DNA of 64,000 nt, taken from NCBI GenBank assembly GCA_012295275.1, contig CM022670.1, forward strand, positions 21,865,679 through 21,929,678. Direction: 5' to 3'. This document shows positions 44,990-63,496 of this stretch, in pieces. The stretch comes from Chrysomallon squamiferum. Its lineage: Eukaryota > Mollusca > Gastropoda > Neomphalida > Peltospiridae. The notes beneath the pieces were generated by a model. That model made no database searches. It was not told where the DNA came from and worked only from the letters and a program-made list of their open reading frames with translations. The position numbers and the translations under genes are program-made. Every line of letters begins with the position of its first letter. Positions within the stretch are counted from its first letter, which is position 1.

Positions 44990-45145
44990 CACACGTTTAC
45001 ACAACATTTAGTTGAACATTATGTCTATTGTTCCTTCTTACCGAATGACGCAAACTGAATACAGGTCATGATTCACTAGATGACGCTGCAACTATACCAG
45101 TTATCCGATTTCATTCACTGTGTGTATATTAATCTATAAAAAACA
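44990..45145. promoter_or_regulatory. Recurrent promoter-like module, copy M7
   Basis: A full copy just after the first CD225-like exon and upstream of the second plus-strand EGF/CD225 pair, ending in TATTAATCTATAAA. Confidence 0.4.
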
Positions 45146-45211
45146 ACAACTTACAAGCGCTTACCCGTTTATAATCTTTAATAGAAAAAGGAAAATACTG
45201 TTGTTCATTAC

Positions 45212-45317
<106 letters not shown>

Positions 45318-45362
45318 CAAAAACAGATAAATATAAATATGGTTTAACTTTTTTTGTTTTTC

Positions 45363-46465
45363 TACTCGGGAAATATGGCAAATACTGCCAACAAAGCGGT
45401 GCTGAAAGACGTTGCTATGATAGCCAGAGATGTATCGTCGAGAGTCGGAAGTGTTTTGATGGGTGCGTTCCTGGCAGGGTGTGGTCTGTAATAAAGGTAC
45501 ACAAGAGCTCACATGCACCCTGTTATAATGATAAATAATGTACATGACATTATTTCCATGTACAAATATGTGTTTGTGTGTGTGTGTGTGTACACAAACG
45601 TATATATATATATATATATGTGAGTGTGTATGTGTGTGTGTATCTGTGTGTCTGTGAGTGTGTATATGCATATATGTGTGTGTTTGTGTGTGTCATAATC
45701 ATAAATCTTTCGTAGCAATATAGATTATGTATGTCGGTTTTGGAAACAAAATAAATATATATTAATATATTTACTTCAACTGCTCACACAGACAAGAAGA
45801 AAAAAGACAAACGACAGGAAAGATTTAAATGCATAGACACAGGCACACAGACACAAACACACGTACGTACATAAACAACACACACATACACACACATACA
45901 CACATTCACAACACAATCAAACACACACACAAAATATTATTTCTGTGAACGTTTGGTTTCGTCGTCCTTCCCATATTACACCAAATTTTATTTTTTTGTT
46001 TAGAAATTATTACATATTAAGTTTTCTATTAGAATTACAGTCATTACAGTCATTATATATATATATATATATACACACACTCACACCACACGTTATTGCA
46101 CAAAAAAAACACACCAAAACTATTTTCTTTAAATAATAATAAAGATAAAACATTATTATTATTATTATTATTATTATTACTTTTTGTGTCATTATAATGT
46201 GATAAGTAATAGGATTTATATATATACATACATATATATATATATATATTCAGTTTATTATTTTTATTTTCAGTCACAAGCCGCTGCTGATATCGGAGAC
46301 TTCGAGAATGCCAAGAAACAAGGTCAGAACGCGAGAAACATCGCGACTGTAGCCATTATTACTGGCGCTGTACTTATAATAGCGTGTCTCATAATACGGC
46401 TGATGATACACAGTGCGGTGATGTCCCGGATCCACAGTCGTGATTACAACGCCATACACTACTAA
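45363..46465 (+). CDS. Plus-strand EGF remnant and CD225-like exon, copy 2
   Basis: There are two exons. The first, 45363..45496, reads LGKYGKYCQQSGAERRCYDS, then QRCIVESRKCFDGCVPG. It is a family EGF exon, but its acceptor and first cysteine codon are missing, and a 4-bp deletion changes its end to RVWSVIK before donor AAAG|GTAC. The second, 46274..46465, follows TTATTTTCAG and encodes SQAAADIGDFENAKKQGQNA, a helix (IATVAIITGAVLIIACLIIR) and SRIHSRDYNAIHY, stop. This is a CD225/dispanin second-half exon beginning in phase 0, as in IFITM genes. The first exon also ends in phase 0 after the deletion, so a chimeric EGF-CD225 frame is open. Whether they are joined is unknown. The CD225 exon is the firmer call. 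Confidence 0.45.
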
Positions 46466-47988
46466 CTCATAAGTTTGCTTCGACAACTGCTATCACTTGA
46501 AAATAGACGTATTCTTTTAAAACAAAAACAAAAAACAACAAGAAAACAAACAAACAATGTTAACTGATGTTCGTTTTTCGTGATGCCCGCAACATTTTTA
46601 TTTCTGAAATATGCATTGTAGAACATTCCATCTACAGTCTGTTACATAAAAAAGATTATTGCACTGAACTATTGACAATGAACACGTAATGATTTCTTAA
46701 TGAAATCGCTACAGAAGCCAAGTGTGTTTATTTATTTATTTATTTATTTATTCATTTATTTATTTATGTCTCTATGTTGTATGAACTTCTTATTAGTGAT
46801 TACATAATGTGATAAACAGTAAATGTTTTAGAAACAGGCTCAGAGTCACAGCAATCTTCAACAGTTATCATCTAACACATTCCAATGAAGACGACGTGAT
46901 TCCTCACCACCCTGAATATATGGATGTAGACAATTAGTATCCGCTGGAAAAGCAAGACAACTTATATACATATATTATTCAAATAACCAACAAGGTCGTT
47001 CTTTTGTGCATCCCCATACTTTGTATGCACAGAAATTAGTCTATGACAATAACAAAAAACAAACTTGAGTCACCCTTGTTAGGTCAGTTACACGACAGGA
47101 ATTTCACGAGTTTGTGAGTTTGTCAAAATAACTTGTCTGAATGGTATTAATACCTAAAATTTGGCTCGTCCCGTTTAAAGAATAGGAGACTGTGACAGCG
47201 TCACGTGACATGGTATTAAAGTTCTAAGAGAGCTTAAACAACTAAATGACTATTCTGTATTCACTAGAGAACAATAATACAAACAAGAATTCAGTATGGA
47301 TAATTGTTACATATATATACATATAATTAAGCCCATTTGGTTACGTTAAAATAAGTTATCTTAGTTTGTTACTTAGTTTTCAAGCGTAAGTAAGTACCTC
47401 AGAATAACACAATAAAATATCCAACAATAATAGATTTGGCTATTTCAATCAATCGACATGTATGTTACAAAAAACCACACCATTTAAACCGTAAATATCA
47501 TTGTGGAAGTGATCTTTCGTGCTAGAAGGCGCACCGATCAAAATAATTTTTATACACGTCGCTCGGGCGTTGAGTAAACATGTCTGCTGACAGGCTTTCT
47601 GAATTTACTTTGTAAGTTAATCCCAGAGTTTCTTAGTTCATAAAATAACGGAACTTCCACTGATTATATAATACATTTTCTAAACAGCCCATGGACGTCG
47701 TTATACACTCTGCTGTTTAGTTTAGGTGCATTTACCCCCGTTTTCTGACATTAATTAGGTAAACATTTAAGAACTATAAAAAATATGAATTATAAACATG
47801 ATTATACACGATAACTAAATAAATATTACCATAATGTTATAATACACTGAATATAAAATGTAGCAGTCATTTTGCTTTAAATGGGCATATATAAAATAGT
47901 GTTTAGTCAGTTTCAATTTCAGTTATGATCAATATGTAGCTAAAATCATTTTTACGTCTGGTCCATCAGAAAATATCAAACTAATGGC

Positions 47989-48019
<31 letters not shown>

Positions 48020-48034
48020 TCAATGTGTTCATTT
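46466..48034. other. Mostly unique stretch, no clear gene
   Basis: AT-rich sequence with one ATTT microsatellite (about 46725-46768). A plus-strand frame after an AG at 46826 ends in EDDVIPHHPEYMDVDN, stop at about 46934. It could be a terminal exon, but nothing confirms it. Confidence 0.4.
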
Positions 48035-49056
48035 ATTAAAGAGGTATCTTTAATTTTATTTTATTTCAAATGAACTGTAAATTTGTTTCACGCCAATAGA
48101 TCAAAAATGTCTTAAAAGACTGAGTCCATAGAAATAGTAGTTAATTGTCAGATTAGTTTATTTGACAGTAGTTCCATCATCGGACGAAAAGATAATAGTC
48201 CCCATTTAACTCGGTTCCAGTAAAACTTTCACTCGTGACAACCAGACTGTTATTTCTGAATCACATACTATTAAATGACTTTTTTATGTATTCATAAAAT
48301 GTATATCTCATATATGTTAATTTTCATTTATAATAACATTTATCAGTCTCTATGTGAAAAACATCAGTACGATATATTATATTGTATTATATCATATTAT
48401 AGAATTACTGTTGTTATTGTTGTTGTTAACGTGTGAGCTGAACGTCACGTATGTTTTCAAGTGGATAAAACAGAAAATATTTATTTATCTCTTTATTTCT
48501 CTTGTCGTTTGTTGTGATTTTATCTAAAGTTATATAGATATACAAATATCGGTAATAACACTTCAAACTTGTATTTAATATAGTAACATTTAGTTTCAGG
48601 AAGAGGAAAGGCACAATGAAGAAACATTCTGTATCTTATGCGAAAATTGATAATAAAACCAAAATTTTTATCTACAGCTTAACCTTTACAATGGAAGACA
48701 TGACGGCGATGTCAGTGTTAGTGAAACAATACGAAATTAAAGTTAAGACACATCATACGATACGAAGGAGTCGCAATTCAAAATACAATAATGTATTATG
48801 CAACTACTGCTGCATATCTTTTACCTAAATTCAGATTAGTAAGAATCACAGTTGTAGATACAATAATGTATTATACAACCATTGTTTCTATCGGCCTACT
48901 GTGATTACGTGCATTCCTCCATGTATTGTAAAACACTATGTAAAAGTAAAGTTAATTGACGTTTGGCGTAATGCACAGGTCATACAAATGTAAGCTGATC
49001 TTTGACCTAAATCATAAAACATATATTAAAAGAAAATCATACCGATTATATTAGAA

Positions 49057-50030
49057 ATTACCCGATTCTTAAAAAACATAAATAAGGAAAAATAGAACTA
49101 TACTAAATTAAAAGAAAATACTAAAAATATATGTATGTTATTTGCACACTATTATAGTTTTTATTTTTTTTATTTTTATTTTTTTATTTTTTTTTTTTAC
49201 AAATAAGTGAAAGAGTAAAAATGAAATAAAATAATGCGAAACGTAACCAAAAACAAAAAAACCTGCAATGAAAAAAAAATTAAAACAAAAATTTGCTTAC
49301 CTTTGACGTCAACGATCCGGTTATCAAAATAAATAACGCCATAACTTTGTCGAGCTTTTCGACAGACGACTAAATATCACAAAAAGATGATACAGGTTTA
49401 TAATTAATCTTTAAAACTGGTTTCATTTCAAAAGTTAAGATTGTGTTATAGTAGCAATTGTAACGTATTTTGTTTTTCTTATTGCCAGATAAAGAAGTAT
49501 TTTTTTACAAAATAAAAGACGTACAATCCGAGATGAAAAATTCTATATAGAAATTTTTTAAAATATCTTTTTAAAAATGTCAAAGGTATTTCTTACATTT
49601 AAAAGTTGTCAAAAATGCGCAATCCGAATATTAGAATTTTGTTACTTTAGAAAAAAGGTTCACACTTAAATTATAAAAAAATAAATAAAATAAAGAGAAA
49701 GGATATAAATCAATTTTGTTTTCTATTTCAACACATATTTTTTTTATAAATTTGAAGGATCTATTCAGTAAAGCGTTAACTTTATAACGATCTTAATAAA
49801 GATAGACTTACTGAATTAAATATTGTTTTTGACCCGTTTCAACTGATACAAAACCAACGTGTGGTCATTCCTCACGAGTAAGAGTTGTCGTTACTGAACA
49901 AGTCATTTTTCTGTACTTTTGCTGTCCTCCTGCAGACGACTGTATAGAGTTGTCGACCCTAAAGGGTTATCTTTAATGGATGCATGGATCGGGCAATACC
50001 GCTTCACTCAAATGCTTATTAAACAGTAAA
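49057..50030. other. ~0.96-kb segment absent from the paralogous block
   Basis: The flanks align to 13190-13230, where this sequence is missing. It begins ATTACCCGATTC and, near its end (49986), has GGATCGGGCAAT, an imperfect inverted match. The match is about 35 bp from the true boundary, so an insertion by a transposon is only a possibility. There is no coding signal. Confidence 0.35.
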
Positions 50031-50090
50031 TTCAAGGCTGAATGTGAAAGATTATGCATAATTAACCATTTCCGAATTATTATTATTATG

Positions 50091-50144
<54 letters not shown>

Positions 50145-50669
50145 GTTAATACTACTAGTAGTAGTAGTAGTAGTATTTTAATTTGTATTACTATTTTGTT
50201 CACAACATTCAGCTGTCACTTTTACTTATTTCCTTTTCTCGCTTTATTTTCGGATTTTAGATTTTGTATTTATTAGAAATTCCATTAATAAAGTAAACTG
50301 ATATACTATCTCATTCTGCTTTTAAATATGTAGTAAATTAAAAAATCCTTCTCAGTTTGAGAATTCACCATTTCTGAAAATAAATTGGTAACGAGCGCTA
50401 CTGGTGGACATCAGTATTGCTATTTAAAGAACAAATTATTATTAATAGTAGTAGTATTAGCTGCTGCACCACCGTCATCATCATCTCCATCCTCAACATT
50501 ATCACAACATATTGTCGTTGTTGCATGGTAGTCTTGAAGTGTAGTAGTTATTGCAGTCGTGGTGGTAGTAGTATCAGTAGCAGCAACAGAAATGGTATTA
50601 GCAGCAGTTCTAGTAATAGTAGCACTAGTGGTAGTAGTTTTAGTAACAGTAATATTAGTAGTAGTAGTA

Positions 50670-50711
<42 letters not shown>

Positions 50712-50765
50712 TCAACATTAGTAGTAGTAGTAATAGTTGAAGTATTTTAGTAATAACTTTTATTA

Positions 50766-50797
<32 letters not shown>

Positions 50798-50822
50798 GTC
50801 ATTACAACTACTGCTGCTGTTG

Positions 50823-50864
<42 letters not shown>

Positions 50865-51384
50865 TATACTACTACTACTACTACCACTAATTTTAATATT
50901 GTCGTTGTTGTTGTTCTTCTTCTTGTCACTTAATTCGATCCTGACGATACGCCACTTTTATTTTGTTTACGTTAAAACCGATATGGTAATAATTTATCAA
51001 AACACATTTATAACCTATATTTAAGAGAAAAAGAAAGAAAAAAGAAAGACAAATATTATGATTACTGTCATGTGACTATAATCTGTAACATAGCCACATC
51101 AGTTTAATACTGCGTCGATTTCTTACTACCAGCGAGATATTTTATAAGTGACTTCAATTCGTCTATGAATCGTAGTAAAATATATCTGTGCTATAGCGAT
51201 ATATATGAAAATGTAAAAAATATCACGATCCTATGTCAGTATGTTAGTGATAGATAGTATGTTTTCCCTCTCCTTATCAGTCAGTAGTTTACTACACTGA
51301 ATTGTATTAGCAGTACAGTAGTTTTTATGTAATTCTGTAACTCCTTGATATTTATTTATATTGTTTTTATATATCACAGTACTA

Positions 51385-51455
51385 ACACAGGTGTAGTTGT
51401 GTCACACAACTTCACACAGAATCAAACGCGACGTTCACATCAGACGCTATTATAA
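51385..51455 (-). pseudogene. Eroded first-EGF exon fragment
   Basis: GTGTCACACAACTTCACACAG and ATCAGACGCTATTATAATAC correspond to the acceptor half of the family's first EGF exon (CACACAACTTGTCACAGTTAG ... CACACGCTAATATAAT). Frame and cysteines are lost. It is longer than its twin at 14548. Confidence 0.4.
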
Positions 51456-51768
51456 TACAATATAATATAATATAATATAATAGATCGAACTGATGTTTAA
51501 CCTATATCATTGAAGCATTTTTCTATGTTGTTCTACAGGATAGGAGAGTGTCACCAGCAGTGCACTGTCACAGACGACTTTGTTTATTTTCATAATATTC
51601 TACTGGAGTAAAGTAGTTTCTGTATCAGTACACTGAAGTGGTATTTCTCAAAACTGTTCCTCTAAGACGTAGATGAATGACAATGAGGATGAGGATCACA
51701 TAAACAAACAGTAACAAGTAAGACAAAATTATATTTACTTAATCTTTAAACAGACAAATAAAAAAAGA

Positions 51769-51804
<36 letters not shown>

Positions 51805-52550
51805 GTCTGGATCTTAATAAAGAAAACATCTCTTTCTTTCTGAAATAATTTTTATTTTAATAATATATTTCCATAATATACATTCACTGTCTGGAAGAAA
51901 TTCAATAATGATTTTTATTATCATAATAAATCAGCACAATAAATATGTACAAAAATGATGTGAACAAGATAAACGTTAAATAAAGAAAACAAACTGGAAC
52001 ATTTACATATATACATGAATGAACTTTTTCTCGTGCATCAAAGTTCTGTAAATAAGAAAAATCAAGAGATAAATGGGTCAGTAAGGAAAATGTTATCAAA
52101 TGTTTTCCAAATTATTTCAATAAACGTTGTGTAAGATATTTTGAGCTGTCTAATATATATTTCAAATTACATATTAACTATCATTAAATGAATGTGTTGA
52201 GTAATATTTAGTAAAAAGACATTTGTTTTGAAAACAAAGGAAAACCCAACATCAATACAAAATAGAAAAGAAGAAGAAAAAAAAAAGAAATTAAAGGAAG
52301 GAAAAGAGAAAATAAGAAAAATAAAAAAAACAACAGCAGCGTGAACAAAAGCAAAAAGAAGACGAAGCAAAATGGTAAAAAGACAACAACGAATCAAACA
52401 ATCACAAAACTTTCGTTGTCTAGGACATCATTATTTTCTGAAATATTGTTATCATGTTAACAAAATTACGTCTGCTAGGTTTCTGTCTCTAAAAACATGT
52501 TGAATGTATTTCTATGTTGTCTGGAAATGTACAGAACATCGTGGAAGTGT

Positions 52551-58162
<5,612 letters not shown>

Positions 58163-58209
58163 GTTGTGTTAAACTAGACACTGTGATCCCGGAAGACTTG
58201 TTGTTCTTC

Positions 58210-58355
58210 AAGGCGTAGACGCTTAGTCAACGTTTACTGTCACATTATGTGTATTGTTCCTTCTTACTGCACGGTGCAAACTGAATACAGATATGTTTAA
58301 CTGGATGACACTGCAATTATATTCATTGTAAGGCTGCTTTCACTCTGCACAGGTT
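58210..58355. promoter_or_regulatory. Recurrent promoter-like module, M2 duplicate
   Basis: The copy-2 counterpart of 10100..10245, upstream of the B' start. Confidence 0.4.
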
Positions 58356-58719
58356 ACAAAATTCAAATATAATAATAATAATGTAGTAGAGGTAGTAGTA
58401 GTGGTAGATAGTGATAATAGTACTAGTAACAGACAACAGTTGCTGTGATAACAATAGTACTAGTGTAGTGGTTTTGGTCTCTTGTAATGTCAGTTGTAGT
58501 AATAATAATAATATCGGCGTTTTTTTCAAAAACAAATATATTAGCTCAAAAATACAAATAATGACTATGTTTTATTTTTTGTCAAAGCACTAAAGTGTTT
58601 GAACATTTTAAATTTAGTATACTTTTAATCAGGACAGTTTTACGTCTGTGTGTGAGATATATCTATCTGTTTTAGTGTGTGTATGAATGTATGTGTTTGT
58701 TGTGTGTGTGGTGTGTGTT

Positions 58720-58751
<32 letters not shown>

Positions 58752-59114
58752 AGTACAAGCGCGTTCCCGTTTGTGATCTTTAATTAAAAAAAACGAGTAT
58801 AACGTTACTTCGTCTTTAAATAATGGAACACAATCACTTATCTAAAAATAAAATTTTATCTCTGCTAAAACAGTAATAGCATAACAGACCACGATTTGTT
58901 GAGCAAATTATAAATGTCACAGTGATTCAACGATACAGTAGTTAGTGGAGCGGGTTGGTGTTCTTCTTCTTGTTGTAGATGTTTGTTATTTGTTATTTGT
59001 GTTTGTTGTTTGCTGTTGTCTTTATTTATTTATTGTTAGGGTTGTTAGTGTTATGAAATATGAAACATCATTTGAATAGGTAAATGCAGCTATTATATTT
59101 ATATATTTATTTAT

Positions 59115-59262
59115 TTTAGTCTAACATTTAGTTTAACTTTATGTCTATTGTTCCTTCTTACCGCATGACGCAAACTGAATACAGGTTATGACTGACTAGA
59201 TGACATTGCAGATATACCAACTGTCAGGTTTCATTCACTGTGTGTACATTAATCTATAAAAA
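59115..59262. promoter_or_regulatory. Recurrent promoter-like module, M3 duplicate
   Basis: The copy-2 counterpart of 11005..11150, ending in CATTAATCTATAAA. Confidence 0.4.
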
Positions 59263-59341
59263 AAAAAACTAACAAGCTCGTACCGTATATAATCTTTAAT
59301 AGAAAAGGAAAATACTGTTGCTCATTACAGAGAGAAAAAGA

Positions 59342-59417
<76 letters not shown>

Positions 59418-59454
59418 ATATAAATATGGTTTAACTCTTTTTGTTTTTCTTCAG

Positions 59455-59596
59455 AGTGTTCACTCTGGAAATATGGCAAAAACTGACAACAAAGCGGTGC
59501 TAAAGACGTTGCTATGACAGCCAGAGATGTATCTTCGAGAGTCGAAATGTTTTGAAGGGTGTGTTCCTGGCTGGCAGCGTGTGGTCTTTAACAAAG
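59455..59596 (+). pseudogene. Decayed plus-strand EGF exon, duplicate
   Basis: The counterpart of 11394..11537 but 142 nt, having lost single bases (GGTGCTAAAG, AGTCGAAATG). The acceptor and donor are kept. Confidence 0.55.
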
Positions 59597-60149
59597 GTAC
59601 AAAAGAGCTCATATTCACACTGTTATAATGATAAATAGTGTACATGACATTATATCCATGTACAAATGTGTGTGTGTGTGTGTACACAAACGTATGTATA
59701 TTTAATATATATATGTGAGTGTGTATGTGTGTGTATATATGTGTGCCTGTGTGTGTGCATATGCTTATATGTGTGTGTGTGTGTATGTGTGTTATAATCA
59801 TAAATCTTTCAGCAATATAGATTATGTATGTCGGTTTTGGAAATAAAATAAATATATATTAATATATTTACTTCAACTTCTCACACAGACAAGAAGAAAG
59901 ACAAACGACAGAAAAGAATTAAATGCATAGACACAGGCACACAGACACAAACACACATACACACATAAACAACACACACATACACACACACATACACATT
60001 CACAACACAATCAAGCACACAAAAGATTATTTCTGTGAACGAGTGGTTTCGTCGTTCTTCCCATATTACGCAAAATGTTATTTAATTTTTGGTTTTGGAA
60101 ATTATTACATATTAAGTTTTTCTGTTAGAATTACAGTCAGTACAGTCAT

Positions 60150-60180
<31 letters not shown>

Positions 60181-60542
60181 TCACACCACATGTTATTGTA
60201 CAAAAAAAAAAAACCAAAATATTTTTTTAAAATAATAATAAAGATAAAACATCAATGTGTTGATTTATTAAACAAGGTATCTTTAATTTTATCTTTATTT
60301 GTTTCATATGATAGACCAAAAATGTCTTAAAAGACTGAGTCCATAGAAATGGTAGTTAATGTCTGACTAGTTTTTATTGACAGCAGTTCCGTCATCAGAC
60401 GAAAAGATAATAGTCCCCATTTAACTCGGTTCCAGTAAAGATTTCACTCATGACAACCAGACTGTTATTTCTGAATCACATACTATTAAATTACTTTTTT
60501 ATGTGTTCATAAATGTGTATCTCATATATGTTAATTTTCGTT

Positions 60543-60742
60543 NNNNNNNNNNNNNNNNNNNNNNNNNNNNNNNNNNNNNNNNNNNNNNNNNNNNNNNNNN
60601 NNNNNNNNNNNNNNNNNNNNNNNNNNNNNNNNNNNNNNNNNNNNNNNNNNNNNNNNNNNNNNNNNNNNNNNNNNNNNNNNNNNNNNNNNNNNNNNNNNNN
60701 NNNNNNNNNNNNNNNNNNNNNNNNNNNNNNNNNNNNNNNNNN
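60543..60742. other. Assembly gap, 200 N
   Basis: A second fixed-size run of 200 unknown bases. It separates the contig with redundant ends from the phosphatase gene. Confidence 0.98.
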
Positions 60743-61071
60743 TGAAATACATAGCGATATTTTGTAAAAACATTTATTTCTATCTGTCTGACTTGTGTAT
60801 AATATTTACATTGATAGACCAAATGTAATGATCTGAAAATTAATATAACATAAATTTCGTATAGACTACGTTGAATTAATTAATTTATTTATTTATTTAT
60901 ATATTTACATTTATATTTTTATCATTACTGAAATTAGTTGTTATTGTATTAGCATTACATAAATCAAAAAACAGGCTTTTGTTAACTAGACAGAAAGATG
61001 ATCTGCACTTAATAAATATCATTTATAAGATAATTACAGTTACATTTTAACAAGACATTACGGATTTTTAC

Positions 61072-63353
61072 CTTGGTAAATGTAACATGAGGAAGTATTG
61101 TTTGGAATCTTCTAATGTTGTTGAAGATTTCAACTTCTGTGTCGAGTTTAGTACCAAACAGAATGTTGTTTGCTATACACAGCTTTATTGCGTTCTTAGC
61201 TTCACGTTCTCTGAAAGAAGCAAGCAAAATAAATAAATAAACAAATAAAAATAATCACATGGATACAGATATAGGCATCAGCATTTTTCTTAAAATATAT
61301 TAAACAATGAAACAGTACAGAAACTAACACCTACCTGTATACAAAAGTGACAGGATGAAACTTCTCTTTTTGCTGTAATTTTTCACAGATTGTTGTCAGA
61401 CAGGTTATCAGTGTTACAGAATCAGCGGTTGGCAGCCATCCCTATATAAAGTAATGTTGTATCTCTCGTTTTTCTTTGTCACCCTGAGAATTTAAAACGA
61501 CAAATAAAATAAACAACGAAAAATAAACACTATTTTATGGGTTTTTCATTCAACAGTATTTAGGAATTTCTCAGTCTGATAGGGATAATACACAAAACTG
61601 TGTTGATGTATGTTTAAGATAGATTATTTAAAACATTTACATAATATATGAACAATATTTACGTTTGTTTGCTGTTGATAATAAAGACTATATATGTGAG
61701 TCTGATATCAAATTTACATGTGTCTGTCGTACACGATAAACAATATAATAAAACCTTTCTGACATTGATAATAAACAATATTTTTGTTTATTAAATGTAT
61801 ATATCAGAACTGTTTGAATGTACCTGATACAGATGTTAACAACATTTACGTGTGTCTGATACAGCTGGTAAACAATGTTTACCTCTGTCTGATGTAGAGA
61901 ATAGACAGTATTTACGTCTGTCTAATATAAATAGTAAAACAATATTAATGTATATTTAAATAAAATTTACGTCTCCTTGATGTAGAGAGTAAATAATATT
62001 TACGTCTGTCTGATGCAGAGTAAACAATATTTATTTGTGTCTCATGGAAATAGTAAACAATATTTACGTCTGTTTAATATAAACAGTAAAACAATATTAA
62101 CGTATATTTGATGAAGATACTAAATATTTACGTGTGCCTCGACTTGCAGTGTGTTTTCCATTATCTCGTGTGTCACTGAAGTCTGGTGAAGAGATGTCAC
62201 TGTGACTTTTCCATGTTTTACTGATTCGTTCTTTGAAGGAATCAAGCCTACGCCAGTCTGAAAATGCAGATTTTTAATATTACATACAAGTGATAATAAT
62301 ATAAATAAAACTGAATAATGTATAAGAAATGTCCAATATTACATTCAGAAACAGAATTAAGATTCACAATTGATTTATAATATTACCTAGAAATAACAAA
62401 GAAAAAAAAAAACGTTTTATATAAATTACTAAGTGTGTAGCAGAGACAAATGAAACTTATAGTGTTTGAGACTATGAAATGAAAAACGCTCTGCTTACCT
62501 CATTATCAAAGGTAATGACGGTGTACGAATCATTTTCTAACACAAGCTTCCAGAAACTTTCTCCAGTGTCTTTCACACGCGGTATCAGCAAATAGCCTTG
62601 TTTAGATACTTTAGACTAAAAATAAAAAAATAAAACATTTTTTATTAAAGATTTGCCGTTTAGACTGACTGGCTACTTTTTTTAGATGTTTTTGTCCACA
62701 AACAGTGATATTTATTCTTTTCTGTTTCTTTATATATTTTCTTTCCTACATATTAACTTTTCATACCCTATCTCCAAATCATGTTTGACGTCTAACTATA
62801 GTTACAGTATCCTTTACAGTTTTTAAACTGTTGTTTCATTACTCAATTTATCTTAGCATTGACGATCTACCTTTTCATTTTACTTCCACCCATCCAAACA
62901 TCTACCATTTGCTTTCTGCTTGCGTCATTTAATTCTGGATTGCATTATACATTCTTGTATCCACTAATCATTCATTAGAGTTAACACTTACCATAGTTTT
63001 ACCTTAACCATTACGTGACAAAAATGCCAAAATGTTTACATCGAACTTCATGAATCAAAATAGAGTAATTCTCAGTTTAGTAATAATCAATTTAGTAATA
63101 CACTGAGAGAAAACTCACAGGCAGACAGAGGGCGTAAAAATGTTGTCTTCCATCAATCCACACCTTGTTCCTGTCCGCAGTCTCTGTGAAATAAATGAAT
63201 TAATACAATCTTTACTTATAATTTTATGTTCTGAAATACTGGCCTGTATCAGGTAGTTAACAAGAAAATCACAATTACTATTATTATTACTGCCATTACT
63301 TTTCTTTTTCTTCTTCTTCTTCAATTTTATTATTATTATTATTATTATTATTG

Positions 63354-63391
<38 letters not shown>

Positions 63392-63496
63392 GTTGTTGTT
63401 GTTGTTGTTGTTGTTGTTTTTGTTGTTGTTGTCGTTATTGTTATAATTATTATAAAATGTACCTGTGTTCTCAGTTTTATCTGGTGTCGCCGTTTT
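61072..63496 (-). CDS. Divergent, catalytically dead PTP domain, receptor phosphatase D2-like, partial
   Basis: Six exons join in phase: 63496..63463, 63183..63119, 62615..62499, 62257..62132, 61483..61335 and 61210..61072 (630 nt, 210 codons). Landmarks in PTP order: GYLLIPRVKDTGESFWKLVL, ENDSYTVITFDNE, LIPSKNESVKHGKVTV, KREIQHYFI before GWLPTADSVTLITCL, ICEKLQQKEKFHPVTFVYR, then EVEIFNNIRRFQTILPHVTF. These match DFWRM, YWP...YG, VxxFxxxGWP, the VEK-QQQ...P helix and strand, and DVFxxVxxLRxQRPxMVQT. Where an active enzyme has HCSxGxGRTG this protein has VYREREAKNAI, so neither the catalytic Cys nor the Arg is present. That fits a D2 pseudophosphatase. A TAG lies in frame at 61444..61442. The 5' end lies beyond 64000; the last exon is not found and may be in the gap. 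Confidence 0.7.
63300..63430. repeat. ATT/GTT trinucleotide microsatellite
   Basis: ATT and GTT runs in an intron of the phosphatase gene. They give a poly-Asn frame on the minus strand that overlaps, but is not, the exon at 63496..63463. Confidence 0.9.

Larger units (their letters stand above)
48035..52283. repeat. Paralogous block (matches 12190..15450)
   Basis: Collinear with 12190..15450 apart from about 0.96 kb present only here. It holds AT-rich sequence and trinucleotide microsatellites (50080-50142 ATT, 50440-50890 AGT/AAT/ACT). No gene is recognised. Confidence 0.7.
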
